A DNA stretch of 64,000 nucleotides from Theropithecus gelada (Eukaryota; Chordata; Mammalia; Primates; Cercopithecidae), in assembly GCF_003255815.1 (NCBI RefSeq), contig NC_037669.1, positions 49,712,093 through 49,776,092 of the forward strand, written 5' to 3'. Under the pieces are notes generated by a model. The model was not told the DNA's origin. It searched no databases and was given only the letters and a program-made list of their open reading frames with translations. Below, one piece after another: positions 34,142 through 45,000 of this stretch (its first letter is position 1; every line of letters begins with the position of its first letter). A program made the translations under genes and the position numbers.

Positions 34142-34456
34142 CTTTTCTTTCTTTATTTCTTTTTTCTTTTTATGAGGCGGAGTTTCACTTTGTCGCCCAG
34201 GTTGGAGTGCAGTGGTATGATCTCAGCTCCCTGCAATCTCCGCCTCCCAGGTTCAAGCGATTCTCCTGCCTCAACCTCCTGAGTAGCTGGGATTACAGGC
34301 ATGCGACACCATACCCGGCTAATGTTTTATATTTTTGGTAGAGATGGGGTTTCACCATGTTGGCCAGGCTGGTCTTGAACTCCTGACCTCAAGTTATCTG
34401 CCCACCTCGGCCTCCCAAAGTGCTGGGATTACAGGCATGAGCCACCGCGCCCAACC
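34142..34456 (-). mobile_element. Alu, antisense (S-like)
   Basis: GAGGCGGAGTTTCACTTTGTC and CCACCGCGCCCAACC, flanked by AATATGATGTTTTTT at about 34118 and 34458. Confidence 0.92.
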
Positions 34457-35689
34457 AAATATGATGTTTTTTTGTAAATGATAAAATGACAAGCAAAAAT
34501 CGTGATGGTTTAATAAACGTTCATTGCCCGACCCAAAACGTAGTCCTGCCTGTAAGTGTGGCTCGTTCTGGGACCTCTGTGGCCTCAGACTTTCAAGAGG
34601 GTGGTTTTACTCCCAAAGTCCTCGTTTTGGGGACCTAAGGCAGAAGCTAGTGATGGACACAGGGAGTTGGGCATGTTGCTTCGCTTCTGTCAGGTTAGGA
34701 AACCTCTTCCTTGTCTGTATCAGTAAACAAACGGAAGTCATTATTCGCTTCTGCCGACATTGTAACGTTAAAAAAAAAATGACCATCAGATTGAGAGAAA
34801 AGGCTAAGTCACTGGCGCCAATTTCTTTTGTACAGATGGGAGAACTCAGGCCAAGAAAGGGGAAAGGACCTGTTCAAAGCCACAAAGTAAGGGCTAGAAC
34901 CTAGATCTCTAGACCCCTAGTTCCCTGCCCTTTCACTGGTGATTGCCTTCCAAAAACTCAATGCTCTCCCAATTCGGAGCCCCATGTCCTTAAATGGAAG
35001 GTGATGAAGGCGCAGTGCTCCTGTCCAGAGACCAGGTGGGGAAGACTCTTTGGAGGCAGGGAAAGTGAGACGGGCAAAGCCAGTATGCAGGACACCCCCC
35101 CTACCGTGCAATTACCTCAATCTTCACAACCCTGTGAGGCGGAGACTATCATTATTATCCCCATTTTACGTCTGTAAAAGAGGGCCAGTAACACTGCAGA
35201 GATGTAAACGGAGGCCCAGGATCGTCCAATCGTCCCATCGTTCTCTGCAGCTCTTCCTCCTGGAGCCTGGCCATTGCTAAGGTCCAGAACGTGTGCAGGG
35301 CACAAAGCAAATAGGTCTCCGGTACTGGGATGAGGTTTTGACTCTCTATACCCCATGGTACCCAGCACAGCGCAGGCACGGGGTAGGTCCTGGCTGATCA
35401 ATCGTCCTGCCTTTTGAAAATGCCATCTTTTCCACAGGTTTGGCCATGCTGTACACCCCCAGGATACACCTTCTCATACCAAGTCTCCACTCTCATGTGG
35501 TTCTATTCTAGGACTTTCCACCGCCTCCACGTCCCCTGAATATTTTTTCTGTCTCCAGCTCTCAGGAACTTTGACTCCTTGGCTGCCTTATTCTTTGTGC
35601 ATATTGGTCAAGAGCCAAAGATCTACCGGCCTCAGCTTTCCCAGCTGTACAATGGGGTGCCGAGCCAGTGGCTGGCTTTGACGCGCTGC

Positions 35690-36120
35690 TAGATTGGAAT
35701 CCGAGACATAAGAACCGCACAAAATTACCAAGTCCCACCTCCTCTCCCCGCCCCCGTCCCCGCCCTCTTTCGGAAAGCGCCTGCGCAGAAGCCGCCGGCC
35801 CGCCCTCCACGATTCGAATCCGTATCCGCTCTTTTCGCTGCCTCGAAGACTCGGCGCTCGACAGGCGTCTACTAGCCTGTCTTCCGGTTTCGTCGCCTCC
35901 GCAGGCGCACCTGCCGAGTTCCGAGGGACCGATGGAGATGGCGGCCGCGGCTGTGTGAGGAACGGTGGAGGCCCGGGCCCGAGGACGGGACAGGCCTGCG
36001 TGTCCGCAGGAGCCCGGCCGGGTACAGAGGGTCAGGCCTAGTCTGAGGGACGGGGACACGACTCCTCCAGAACGGAGATGGGCGGGCCCTGTGGGTGTGG
36101 ACCCTGTGTGGTTGTGGTGG
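35690..36120 (+). promoter_or_regulatory. RBSN: CpG-island promoter of RBSN
   Basis: A dense CpG block just upstream of the gene, with no TATA box. Visible motifs are GC boxes around 35740-35765, an NRF1-like GCGCCTGCGC at 35778-35787, a reverse ETS/GABPA site CTTCCGGTTT at 35881-35890, and a YY1-type GAGATGGCGGC at 35934-35944. ETS, NRF1 and YY1 elements clustered at a start site are typical of housekeeping promoters. The exact start site was not determined. Confidence 0.8.
35880..36021 (+). other. RBSN: Probable non-coding 5' exon of RBSN (boundaries uncertain)
   Basis: The first coding exon opens with its own splice acceptor and leader, so an upstream exon is needed, and the CpG island is the only good candidate. 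A possible donor is CGG|GTACAG with GT at 36022-36023; other GT sites nearby are possible. A YY1-type element sits where transcription starts in many such promoters. An 8-codon open frame (ATG 35932, TGA 35956) would lie in this exon. Confidence 0.45.
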
Positions 36121-36600
36121 GTGTGACGTGAGAGGTGGGAGATGCGGCTTTCAGGCCGTGCGTTTCGCTTGTGTGTGCTTGTGATGATTGGGCCCTGTGC
36201 GGTTACGCGGGGCATATACACTTGGGTTTGGTTGTGCAGCTGTGGGGGGAGTGGGTGGGTGCTTGTCTCCCGAGCGGTTGTGTTTGATTCTCTGGTTGTG
36301 TAAAGCTGAAGCGTTTGTGTTCTGAGTTCGTGTAGAGATGTTTGGAGTGTTTTGTGTGGTGTCTGTGCGGTGTGTGACGTTGTCATGTCTGCTCCACGGG
36401 GTTGAGTCGTTCGTGTTGTGTGTGGTCATGCGACGTGTGTATAATCGTGTTAGTTACGTGGGTTGTGGTTGTGTGCGGTCGTGAGGGCGGGTTGAGTGCG
36501 GCTGTGGGATATGTCGTCGATGCGGCATGTGGCGGGGTGACATTCGTGCTGGATGTACGGTTGCAGAACATGTAGGTTTTTGTTTTTGTTTTTGTTTTTT
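36060..36600 (+). other. G/T-rich start of RBSN intron 1
   Basis: Downstream of the CpG island the plus strand is strongly enriched in G and T, with repeated GTG and TGTG words, scattered CpGs and few C or A runs. A (GTTTTT)n-like run follows at about 36575-36600. Such G-rich non-template strands after CpG-island promoters are prone to form R-loops. No exon or repeat family was recognised. Long minus-strand open frames here are by-products of this composition. Confidence 0.5.
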
Positions 36601-37510
36601 ACTTTTTACGTGATTTAAGAGTGCAAGGGGCTTGCGTATGTGTTCAGTTACGGTTGTGGGGTCCGATTCGGTGGTTTCTTTATGGTGTATGCTTAGTTAT
36701 ATGATTTTGGAGTTCATTCATTTGTTCGTTCTTTCATGGAGCTTTATTGTGCTTCTTCATTGTGTGTGCCAGGTACTGTGCTAAACCTTGGGGAGACGGC
36801 GAAGGGGAAAACATACAGAGTTTGTGCCCTCCCAGATTTTTCAGTCTTACTTGGTCACTTCACGTATGTACCTGCGGTTATAAATTGAGATGAGTGCTGT
36901 GAAGGAGAAGTCCATTCTGATGCTCTGAGTAAGAGGCATTTATTTGAGGAAGTGAGGTTTGGGTTTGGGCTGAGGCGTGAAGGGTGGTTTTGTGGCATGG
37001 ATGTGGTGGGCTTTGTGTTTGATTTGTGGTCGTTTGGGGTGAGTGCATGGGAAGAAAGGGCGCTGTCACAGTCAGCATCAGATGAACCACTGGCTGGGGA
37101 GGGAAGAGGCCAGACCTAGAGCTACTATATTTCAGTGGAAAATGTATGAAGTCACTGGGTTTCTTAACTAGAGGGGAAAAATAGGGTCCTGGTGCCTCAT
37201 TTGTTTATTTTCTGAGTTGCTGCCACCCTTCAGCTTTGAGGACCAGGCAGTCCCTCCTCAGTGGTCTTCTACAGTCCATCCAAAGCTGAGGGTCACACAT
37301 CCCCCCTCACTATATACTGTGGCTTGTAGCCCCAGGTTCTTGGGGAGAAATTTCTCTGCTTTTGTGGAATGGTTTTGTCTCAATTTCTCTTGTGACTGAG
37401 AGTCTTGATGAGGTGACATTGGAAGTGACTTTGCCATGGGCCAGTAAGACAGAGAATGTAACTTATTAAGCCCTGAAATGTTTAGACACCAAAGCCTTTT
37501 ATTTATTTAT

Positions 37511-37799
37511 TTACTTACTTTTTTGAGACAGAGTTTCACTCTTGTTGCCCAGGCTGGAGTGCAATGGCGTGATGTCAGCTCACTGCAACTTCTGCCTCCT
37601 GGGTTCAAGCATTTCTCCTGCCTCAGTCCCCCCACTAGCTAGGATTACAGGCGCCTACTGGCTAATTTTTGTATTTTTAGTAGAGATGGGATTTCACCAT
37701 GTTGGCCAGGCTGGTCTTGAACCCCTGACCTCAGTTGATCCGTCTGCCTTGGCCTCCCAAAGTGCTGGGATTACAGGCATGAGCCACCATGCCTGGCCA
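37511..37799 (-). mobile_element. Alu, antisense, RBSN intron 1
   Basis: GAGACAGAGTTTCACTCTTG and CCACCATGCCTGGCC. AGCCTTTTATTT lies on both sides. Confidence 0.9.
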
Positions 37800-37871
37800 G
37801 CCTTTTATTTTTGAAGCAGTGAGAACATCAGGTTTGCTACTTAACTGTCGCCTACTGGCTTATAAGATCTG

Positions 37872-38150
37872 TCAGGGTGCAGTGGCTCACACCTGTAATC
37901 TCAGCAGTTTGGGAGGCTCAGGCAGGAGGATTGCTTGAGGCCAGGAGTTAGAGACCCGCCTGGGAAACACAGAAAGAACCTGTTTCTATAAATAATTTAA
38001 AAACTAGCTGGGTGTGATGGCACACTTCTGTAGTCCCAGCTTCTTGGGAGGCTGAGGCAGGAGGATCACTTGAATCCGAAAGTCGAGGCTGTTGTGAGCA
38101 ATTATAGCTCACTAGGTGACAGAGCAAGATGCTGTCTCTTAAAAAAAAAA
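37872..38150 (+). mobile_element. Alu, sense, old, RBSN intron 1
   Basis: CAGGGTGCAGTGGCTCACAC start, AGTCGAGGCTGTTGTGAGC, A-tail. Confidence 0.85.
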
Positions 38151-38733
38151 ATCTAGTAAGCCCATTAGAGATAAGTGCTCCACAAATATAAATTTTTTCT
38201 TTTTGACTAGTAGGTTTCTAATGTTTCTCTTTAACTGACGTTAGGAATTTTGTTTTTTTTTTATGTTTTTATGGGAGATACTATGTCTTCATCTTTGCAT
38301 TTCTAACACAGGTGTCTTACAAGTATCAAGAACTTAATATATGTGGTTGAATAAACAATCAAGGTAAACAGCATCAAGTAAAAACTTCTGCTTGTTGATA
38401 AGTACTTCAGACATTCCCCCAGTGGCTAAAGTGGCATATGAATTACGAAGTTGGGTCATTTGGAATGAATGTAAGAGAATTGCCAAGGTATTATTTGCTT
38501 ATTTCAAGAATCTGGGTTTCCCACTTAATTGAGTTGTTGTTGTCCAGTGATGTTTTCACGTCTTAGGTTTTGCAGCTTGCTTGGTCTAAGGATTTGAGAA
38601 AGAGTTTGTTTTCTCAAACTTGCACTGAACAAACATTAAGTACCCTGTTGAACTGTGAAAAGAATGAAGAAAGTACTCAATTGCTACCAGTTTGCCTGAA
38701 TTGGCTTTTTTCCCTTCTTCTTTTCTTTCTTAG

Positions 38734-38900
38734 GCTCCTCCTATTCCAGAGAGGAAACCTCATTCAGGGCCATGAGGCTACTTCCTCACCGTCTGTGTGC
38801 TGCTTAAGCTAATGCTGTGGGAACTATGATTCCTTGGGAGGAATCAAGCTGACTCTTGGCATGAGATCCCTGCCTTCCTAGGGTTGAGAGCGGCACCGCC
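38734..38900 (+). other. RBSN: RBSN 5' leader portion of exon 2, with four short uORFs
   Basis: A polypyrimidine tract ending in TTTCTTTCTTAG (AG 38732-38733) gives the acceptor. Between it and the main ATG there are four upstream ATGs, each closed before 38901: 38772-38807 (11 codons plus stop), 38812-38829 (5), 38826-38852 (8, overlapping the previous one) and 38861-38881 (6). This arrangement predicts reduced or regulated initiation at the main start. Confidence 0.75.
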
Positions 38901-39048
38901 ATGGCTTCTCTGGATGACCCAGGGGAAGTGAGGGAGGGCTTCCTCTGCCCTCTGTGCCTGAAGGATCTGCAGTCTTTCTATCAGCTTCACTCACATTATG
39001 AGGAAGAACACTCGGGCGAAGACCGTGATGTCAAAGGGCAAATTAAAA
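38901..39048 (+). CDS. RBSN: RBSN coding exon 1 of 11 (start codon, C2H2 finger)
   Basis: Encodes residues 1-49 plus one base. It contains the CPLC and HSHYEEEH parts of the N-terminal C2H2 zinc finger. The donor is AAAA|GTAAGA. Continuing past the donor the frame runs into intron and is not meaningful. Confidence 0.95.
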
Positions 39049-42000
39049 GTAAGAGGCAAGGACCTTGCTGGGTCATATATATACTATATAGGACCTTGCC
39101 TATACCCTGCTGTCATTGAGAGCTTTAACTCACGGGATAGTTCTCATCAGCTTCAGTGTTGCCACGGGAATATGATAATAGTAGTAGCAAACAAATGACT
39201 AGTGTTTGTCATGTGCCAGGCATTTTCAGAGTCTCCCTGTTTATTTATTTCATTTAATCCTCACAATAACTGTGTGGCTGTGAGCCACATTTTGCACCAG
39301 ACACAAAGAGATTAGATAACTTATCTAAAGCCACTCAGTGAAACACAGTTTGACTTTGAATCTAGTAAATGTAATTGCTGTGATCTGGCTTGACTATTCT
39401 CTAACTACTAGCCTAATAGAATTTGGAGAGGAATTTCTTCCTTTGCTATGATGATGGAGGCACATTATGCACCCATTTTACCTGTCACAAATTTAAGCCT
39501 ACCCACCATCCTTCCTTCCCCAACTGGTATCTTGCCCTCTGTAGCCCAGAAAAAGGAAAGTCGTAGTTGAAAAACAAAAGAAACAATCTGAAAACCTTGG
39601 TTTTTGAGCTTCCAAGAGCTCAGATCTGAGAGAGTTGTGGAAAGAATTTTTCAAAGGTACTTTTGACTATACATATGTTTATTGTATTTCCTGGACATCA
39701 AATTCTAACCTCCAGATAAGATGCTTCTCCTCTGGGCAGGCACAGTGGCTTATGTTTCTATTCCCAGCACTTTGGGAGGCCAGTGTGGGTGGATCACTTG
39801 AGCTCAGGAGTTCAAGACCAGCCTGGGCAACATCGCGAAACCCACCTCACAAAAAAATTTAAAAAAAAACTAGCCGGATGTGATGGTGCACGCCTGTTGC
39901 CCCAGCTACTCAGGAGACTGAGGTAGGAGGATCGCTTGAGCCCAGGGAGGTCAAGGCTGTAGTGAGTGATGATCGTGCCACTGTTGCCAGGGCAACAGAG
40001 AGAGAGAGACCCTTTCACACACACACACACACACACACAAAACAAAGATGCTGCTTCTCTGGAACTTATTTTTGTAGTTTTCAGCTAACTTGCTTCTCAC
40101 AGCTGGCAGCATTTCTGAAGGCCATGAGATTGAAAAGTTCTGGATGCTGTATTCATAGTCTTTATTGGGAGGGAAAGAAAGGAATGACCATGTATTTCTA
40201 AGTGTGCTTTGGCTTTCTGACAGGTGACTCATATGTACTTTGTAATCACATAGTTGTCCCTAGAGTCCCACTCTATCTCACTTTTCTGTTCAGTAAAAAA
40301 GAGTTTCTAAAAGCATAAACAGTTGCAACTTCTATCCAAAAACAACAAAGGCAAACATTTCTGAAATCCTGAGGGCTATGGTGGATGAGGTGGCTTCTGG
40401 CTGTAGAGCAGAGCCAAAACTATTAGGAGGGGAAAAAAATGCTGTGCTTTATAGTTTTTAGAGTTTCTTTCACAGACATTATTATTTCATCTGACTCTCC
40501 TAACAACTCTGCAAGAAGGTGATTGGTCTTATTTTATAGATAGTAAGTGAAGTGAGGCTCAAGAGATGTTGAGTTACTTATCCACGGTCACACAGGAATT
40601 GCAGAGCTAGGCCTGGAATGTAGGTCTTCTATCATCTTTATGTCCAGTGCTGCCGTTTGCATGTGACATCACAGGGTGAGAGGCCCCGTGTTTCAATCAC
40701 AGCGTGCATTGCAGCTTCCTGGAGGAAATGAAGCAAAAACAAAACTGAAAAACCTGATTATGTAAGTTTCCTTTGCCAACCAAAGGAAGAGCCTCCATCA
40801 TTTTCAACTAGCTTCTAGTCTTGGTGTCAGCTGAACTAAGTCATATACAATGCCATTGCTAAAACTGGTGATGCCAGTGGGTAGAGAGGTTAGAGAATGT
40901 TCCCCGATTCCTTCACTGACCCTTTTTTAAGAGGAAGAGTGTTTAAGGTTATTTAGAGAATACAGATACGGGAATCTATTTAAGGAATACTAAATAGAAT
41001 GGAAATTTTGTGCCTTGTGAAAGAAACTTGAAAGGATCCTTGGCTGGGCACAGTGACTCACACCTGTAATCCCAGCGCTTTGGGAGGCCATGGCGGGAGG
41101 ATCGCTTCAGCTTAGGAGTTTGAGAACAGCCTGGGCAACATAGATCCTGTCTGTACCAAAAAAAAAAAAAAGAGAAAAAAAAATTTTTTTTTTTAGTTAG
41201 CTGGGTATGATGACATGCACTTGTAGTCCTAGCCACTTGGGAGGCTGAAGCAGAAGGATCCCTTGAGCCCAGAAGGTTGAAGCTGCAGTGAGCCATGATT
41301 ATGCCACTGCACTCCAGCCTGGGCAGCAGAGTGAAACTTTGACTCAAAAACAAAAAACAAAATAAAGTTACTTCAGCCAGGTGCAGTGGCTCACACCTGT
41401 AATTCTAGTACTTTGGGAGGCCAGGGCAGGAGGATTGCTTGAGCCCAGGAGACCAGACTGGGCAACATAGCGAGACCATCTCTACAAAAAAATTATTTTA
41501 AAAAATTAGCCAGTCATAGTGGCACTCACTGGTAGTCCCAAATTCCCAGGAGGCTGAGGTGGGAGGATCGCTTCAGCTTGGGAGATCAAGGCTGTCACAT
41601 TCTAGCCTGAGCAACAGAGTGAAACTGTCTCAAAAAAAAGAAAGAAAAGATCCTCTTGGTTTTCCCTTTATCTCCCACCCTGCCCTACCCCCTACATCTC
41701 TACCTCTAGTACTACTAATGATCATATCTTTAGTTAGAAAGGAATTCTTGATTATGTTGCAGTTTTCTGCATTTCAGAATCAGGAAAGTAAAGTTTTAAG
41801 GATTGACATGAAAGGTTTTTTGAAAAGCCCTTTAGAAAGCAGATTACCTCTCCATTTGGTCTTTTGATTCTTAGAAATGTTATGACATAGTTAGTTTTAG
41901 GCAAGTGAAAAGTTAAAGCCAAAAGAGTGAACCTTAGTATTAGTTTTTGGGGGCAGTTCAAAAAAGAAAAGATAGACTAGTCATTAGTAAAAAGTTTGTG

Positions 42001-45000
42001 GATTCGAGACCCAGTCCTGGTTCAGCTCCAGTTTAGCCCATTTTCAGTAAGTAGAAGAAAAGATAGCTGAAAATTGACTGTGGCTTCTTGCTTTGTTATT
42101 GTTTTTAAAAATATATGGGATTATTCTTAATTGACCTCCTGTGGAAGGACTATGTCCATTCTGGGAAGATTGCCAGGTAGTTTTGCTGTCTCCTAATGTG
42201 GTTAATGGTGTAGATTGCCTGTTTAACCTGATACTCTAGTCTTGTTTGCAAAAATGAATTGTTATTTGCTAACTCACATTCCTGTTTGCTAGACCCTTTG
42301 TTCACATCAGGCAGTTTCCTCTCCCCTGTTACTAGAAAAGACTACTTTAGGCCAGGGACAGTGGCTCATGCCTTTAATCCCAGCACTTTGGGAGGCTGAG
42401 GTGGGTGGATCACCTGAGGCCAGGAGTTTGAGACCAGCCTGGCCAACGTGGTGAAACCCTGTCTCTACAAAAAAAAATACAAAAATTAGCTGGGTGTGTT
42501 GGCATATGCCTGTAATCCCAGCTGCTTGGGAGACTGAGGCAGGAGCATCCCTTGAACCCCTGGAAGTCAAAGGTTGCAGTGAGCTGAGATAGCTGCCATT
42601 GCATTCCAGCTTGGGTGACAAGAGTGAAACTCTGTCTTAAAAAAAAAACTACTTTAGTGCATTTTAAAGGATGTCCTTTTGTTTTGGTATTTTTCCAGTT
42701 TGGACAAAGCTGTCCCACAGTGACCAATAATCAGAAAGTTTGCTTATTGGCTTCACTGTATTAAAAGAAGACGAGTGTATTCTTATCAATCTCACCCTCT
42801 GCCTGCGAGCCTAGGCAATATCTCTCCAAAAAAAAAAATTTTTTTTTAATTACCTAGTTATGGTGGTGCACACCTGTGATCCCCAGCTACTTAGGAGACT
42901 GAGGCAAGAGGATCGCTTGAGCCCAGGAGATCAAGGCTGCAGTGAGCTATGATTGTGCCACTGTACTCCAGCCTGGGTGACAGAGTGAGACCCTGTCTCT
43001 GAAAAATAAATAAATAAAAGGTAAAAGTAATGATATCATTTTATATTCAGTCTGATATTTTCTACTAGATTCTGGTAGAAGAAAGGGGTAGCATTCATCC
43101 AAGATTAAAGAACATTCATGAGAGAGCGAGAGCGACTTAGAACTGAGAATTCTTTTTTTGCCCCCGCCAGCTGATTGTTCAGTTTAACAGGTGGTTCTCT
43201 TCACCAGCACAGGTGGCAGAACCCATGTTCTGCAGAGGCATAGTTTGTGAATCAGCACTAGCTGGGGAGAGCTGGAGCTCTCATTTCAGACACATGAGGT
43301 GTCTACTTCCAGCCCTGCTGTTATCTGTAAGCTTTGTGATCTTGGGTGAAGCAAGTTCTTCCCCGTCTTTGATGTCGTTTCCTCATTTGTAAGTAGGGCT
43401 GTTACCTGCCTTATAACATTGTGAGCATGAACTGGCATGATGTATTTGCAAGCACTTTGCATTGTGCCTGGTACATACAAGGTCTAAATATAGGAAATGT
43501 TCATTTTCTCTTCTTACCAAATCTGGTTCTGTTTGTGTTATGTTGTAGATGTTATATCTGTTTCTTGAAGCTTTTTGCAAATATTCTCACATGCATTCAA
43601 TAAGTGCGTGGGCAGTAGTGGGGAAGGAAGAACTCTGTGTCTGGTTAAGCCTATGGGCAACACCAGTCTAGGGATGGAGGTTTAGCTGAATCCCATCCTG
43701 GAGGTAAATGAGAAGAATTTACTCATGAGTTTCTGGGGTAAATTAATTAGTACTATAGAACTTGGTTTTTAAAAAACTTTATTTTAATTGAGGTATAGTT
43801 TTTAAGTGTACACTTTTATTTTATTTTATTTTAAATTTTTTTTCTTTTTTTTTTTTTTTTTTTGGTGACAGGATCTCATTCTGGTTGCCCAGGCTGGAGT
43901 GCAGTGGCACAATCTCAGCTCACTGCATCCTCGACCTCCTGGGCTCAGGTGATTCTCCCACCTCAGCCTCCCAAGTAGCTGGGACTACAGGTGCATGCCA
44001 CCACAGCCAGCTAGTTTTTTGTATTTTTAGTAGAGATGGGGTTTTATCATGTTGCCCAAGCTGGCTTGAATTCCTGGACTCAAGTAATTCGCCTCCCTTG
44101 TGGGATTACAGGTGTGAGCCACTGTGCCTGGCCCAATTCAAAAAGTTTTAAAAAATGTATATACCCACTTAACCACCACTCCAATTAAGATAAAGAAGAA
44201 AACACTTCCATCACCCTGTTTTCCTCATCAAATTTGATTTTAGCACTTTTATTTAATTGTGCTCTTAAGTTTGGCAATGAGCAGTAATTTAGCCCATATT
44301 TCGGCCACCTAAACCAATTTAATGCTAATACTGACTAACCAGTGTATTGCTCTGTGGTATTTGTAGTATAGTGTTTGTGTGCTTGTTCCTGCATTTTACT
44401 TGGGATCTGAATATTTCTGGTGCATTTTTAAACAAATGATAATTATTTTGTTAACTCTTGTTTTTTGAGATTTCTTTTGACTCTTTACTGGGCGTTCTTC
44501 ATGGTTCATTTGTATTATTTGTTCCATTTTTCAAGGTCTTGTCCAGAAGGCTAAGAAAGCAAAGGACAGGTTGTTGAAACGAGAAGGGGATGATCGAGCA
44601 GAATCAGGGACCCAAGGATATGAGTCTTTCAGCTATGGAGGGGTTGATCCTTACATGTGGGAACCCCAGGAGCTTGGTAAGAAAATTCATTTATTCATTC
44701 AGCAAGTGGTTATTGAGCATCTGCTATGTTCTAGGTAAAGTTTTAAAAGTTGAGGAGGCATCAGTAAACCATAATGGTCTAAGCTTCTAATGGACCTTAT
44801 TCCCTTGTTGAGGGGAGAAAATGGAAGAGAACCAACTGAGCATCCACTTTGTGTTAGGCATTACATTAAATGCTTTATACCCGTGGTCTCGTTAGATCTT
44901 CACTGCACCTCATGAGAACCTGCCCAGGGACAAACAGTGAGTAAACTGCAGAAGTGGGGTATGAATCCATATCTCTCGGACATCAGCCTAGGCACAGAGT

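Noticed and set aside
1..35600. A second protein-coding gene upstream of RBSN
   Set aside because: No recognisable domain or consistent exon chain outside the RPS17 pseudogene and ERV fragments.
35562..36386. 274-codon minus-strand open frame over the CpG island
   Set aside because: It mirrors the G/T-rich intron and CpG composition; Thr/His/Ser/Gln-rich with no domain. The stretch is explained by base skew.
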